A stretch of 25,378 nt of DNA from Bermanella sp051277445. GTDB taxonomy: Bacteria; Pseudomonadota; Gammaproteobacteria; Pseudomonadales; Oceanobacteraceae. The notes beneath the pieces were generated by a model, which made no database searches, was not told the DNA's origin, and was given only the letters and a program-made list of their open reading frames with translations. Positions 23,495-25,378 of the stretch are shown one piece after another (the first letter of the stretch is position 1; each line of letters begins with the position of its first letter). The DNA lies in the NCBI GenBank assembly GCA_051277445.1, contig JBNMQC010000024.1, positions 1-25,378 of the forward strand, written 5' to 3'. The translations under genes were made by a program, and so were the position numbers.

Positions 23495-25378
23495 TTACGG
23501 TGCTACTACTTTTAAACGCACATCAATCACACTGCCAAGAATCGCGTGACACGCGCTAAAGCCTTTAAATGTATCGCCATTTAAACGCATATAAACGGTA
23601 TTACCTATGTATTCTTCAGCTATGGTGATGTTTTGATTCAAGCCATATTCGTTTTCAAATTGGTCATACTCTAACAGCAACTCACCATCAGCTTCGGTGT
23701 ACTTGCCATCATCATTTAAGTCTACTCTTGCGCTCCAACGAGTATCTTTAAATTCGGCATCAACAACCGTACCCGTAACAACTAATGAAAAAGGTGTGCC
23801 TGCTGTAACTTCAATGGGTTCAAAATCTGTGTAGTCATATTGGCTTGGATCAAATGCAATGACGTCACCATTAATGGCCACGCTATCAAACTGCCGTTTA
23901 ATAGTAGATGTGAAGGGGCGACAATATTCATCGGTAATAGAGACATATCGAGAAAATGTATCGGTTACACCAAGATGATCCGTGACGGTTAATGTAGGTT
24001 GATATTCACCGCTGTTTGCATACTCATGATAAGGAGAAGCTTGTGTACTGGTCACACCGTCATCAAAATCCCAAAAGTATTCGGTCAGCACACGGTCGCT
24101 GTGTGTATCATCGGTAAACTGCACTCGTAATTTTTGCGCCTCAAATTCATAATGCGCCAAGGTATCTTCTTCGTTTAATTGAATTTTAACTGCGCGAAAT
24201 GCATCCACAACATCGGCTGTAGAAAAGTCATTGCCTTGTGCCGTTTGATACACGCAGGTTACAGCCTGCATAAGTTCAGCATTGGGTTGCCAACATAATT
24301 GAGCGGATTTTAAAAATAAAGAAAATGCATTCTTGACACCCCACTTTTGCGTTAACACATAAAAAGGATACGTCATCATACCCATGCGCTTGTAATAATT
24401 AGTGCCGGCATCGGTATAATCGAAGTAACTCGCTATTGCGCCTTTTTCAGTTTCAATTTGGTTTAAAAAACGCTTTTGAGAAGCAAAATTTTCATCGCCC
24501 ATCACCCAATTTAATTCACCATAAAGTTGGTAATGCGCCATCACCGAAGCCATATCGGAAAACGCCTCATGCAGCATTCGACCATCCATATGATAAGTCG
24601 TCTGGGGTGCAAACTTTAATGCCGTGTGTTGCTGCAATACGCCATGGGTGATTTCATGACTTACGGTATCTAAAGACGCTGAGCCATAAGCACGGAACAT
24701 CACATCATTAAAATTTACATACGCCCCATCCCAATGGGCCCATAAATTAAAACTCATTAAACTGCCATAGTGTGCGCGAATACGGATTTTATCCATTGGG
24801 CGCATACCAAGTAATTCTTCATACATATCAAAGACCAGCGAGCCATAAAACATGGCATCATTAATCATGGAATAGGTATGAACGATGTCATTATCATATT
24901 GATCGTATGTCATCACTTTACGATGTTTATTCACCTGAGAGTCAGTGCAATCAAATTCAAAAGCAGGATATAACATGTCATCCACCACCACTATTAAACC
25001 GCTTTTATCGTTTAAATCTTCTTCAAAATTTGCGTCATGTACCAAAACATTACCGTTATCAAATACACAAAAATAATCACTGCCTTGCTTGCGCACGGAT
25101 ACCACTAACGCAGGCCGGTCATCGCCGTATACCCAATTTGAATAATAATTTCCACCAGGTCCATTCACATGAGCTAAATCAATAACAGACACTAACTGTG
25201 GTTGGCCTTTGTGCTTATCATCATCCAACCCGTGCAATTGTAAGGTTGCATCGTCATTGGGAATGTTTGTCGCAAAAGGAATCGTGATAGTTTGTAAGGA
25301 ATTAGAATCGTTGACCATGGCACTAACAATCAGCTCATCAAGTGGCTGACCTTGGTTATTTAACCAGCGTGCTTCAAT
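23495..25378 (-). CDS. M4 (thermolysin-type) peptidase with PKD and GEVED-like domains, partial
   Basis: The frame is open to the window edge, with 20 codons beyond the first internal ATG at 25318, so the true start and any signal or propeptide lie outside. Numbered from that ATG, the zinc motif HEITH is at 221-225 and the third ligand Glu251 is in HEAFSD. Upstream, HYGSLMSFNLWAHWDG (183-198) matches the M4 N-terminal lobe. The His-Glu spacing is 30 residues, against 24 in thermolysin. The usual catalytic histidine region reads TNYYKRMGMMTYPFYVL (306-322) with no histidine. A PKD domain (about 400-462, FWDFDDG) and a GEVED-like domain (about 465-605, DLNDDGKYTEADGE) follow. It is probably secreted. 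Confidence 0.85.
   Translation of the reverse strand: MEARWLNNQGQPLDELIVSAMVNDSNSLQTITIPFATNIPNDDATLQLHGLDDDKHKGQPQLVSVIDLAHVNGPGGNYYSNWVYGDDRPALVVSVRKQGSDYFCVFDNGNVLVHDANFEEDLNDKSGLIVVVDDMLYPAFEFDCTDSQVNKHRKVMTYDQYDNDIVHTYSMINDAMFYGSLVFDMYEELLGMRPMDKIRIRAHYGSLMSFNLWAHWDGAYVNFNDVMFRAYGSASLDTVSHEITHGVLQQHTALKFAPQTTYHMDGRMLHEAFSDMASVMAHYQLYGELNWVMGDENFASQKRFLNQIETEKGAIASYFDYTDAGTNYYKRMGMMTYPFYVLTQKWGVKNAFSLFLKSAQLCWQPNAELMQAVTCVYQTAQGNDFSTADVVDAFRAVKIQLNEEDTLAHYEFEAQKLRVQFTDDTHSDRVLTEYFWDFDDGVTSTQASPYHEYANSGEYQPTLTVTDHLGVTDTFSRYVSITDEYCRPFTSTIKRQFDSVAINGDVIAFDPSQYDYTDFEPIEVTAGTPFSLVVTGTVVDAEFKDTRWSARVDLNDDGKYTEADGELLLEYDQFENEYGLNQNITIAEEYIGNTVYMRLNGDTFKGFSACHAILGSVIDVRLKVVAP

Overview
The window reads as a chromosomal segment of a gammaproteobacterium. 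The left half keeps the conserved block known from Escherichia coli and Pseudomonas. Read on the minus strand from right to left it runs nnr, tsaE, amiB, mutL, miaA, hfq, hflX, hflK, hflC, a DUF2065 gene, hisZ and purA, with queG divergent from nnr. The presence of hisZ before purA, a MutL with an endonuclease-type motif and moderate G+C fit an Oceanospirillales- or Pseudomonadales-like, possibly marine, bacterium. The lineage is an inference; there is no rRNA or other marker to settle it. I see no phage, insertion sequence, CRISPR array, tRNA or rRNA.

Layout. 1-1215 is purA, cut by the left edge. 1243-2625 holds hisZ and a small DUF2065 membrane protein. 2626-2993 is a gene-poor gap with two minus-strand terminators bracketing a possible small transcription unit. 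2994-6790 holds hflC, hflK, hflX and hfq, with inverted repeats after hflX and after hfq. 6791-7313 is an unusually long, structured gap between miaA and hfq. 7314-13558 is a tight chain of miaA, mutL, amiB, tsaE and nnr. From 13712 the plus strand carries a predicted outer-membrane barrel protein, queG, and a complete glycine betaine/proline betaine importer proV-proW-proX ending in a strong terminator. The importer follows a 121-nt region rich in nested inverted repeats that looks like a structured leader RNA. The right end is accessory: a membrane protein of unknown role, a convergent M14 zinc peptidase, a NYN-domain ribonuclease-like protein, a 538-residue protein with acidic calcium-binding-type loops, and a convergent M4 (thermolysin-type) peptidase with PKD- and GEVED-like C-terminal domains, cut by the right edge.

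How the parts work together. nnr, tsaE, amiB, mutL and miaA form a housekeeping operon (metabolite repair, tRNA t6A, cell separation, mismatch repair, tRNA i6A). hfq has its own gap and promoter candidate and leads into hflX and the HflKC membrane complex, which controls FtsH. purA and hisZ serve purine and histidine synthesis. proVWX is an osmoprotectant uptake unit. The most notable non-coding signals are the proV leader, the element between the hflC and DUF2065 genes, and the hfq upstream region. The most notable protein anomaly is the M4 peptidase, which keeps its zinc ligands but appears to lack the usual catalytic histidine.
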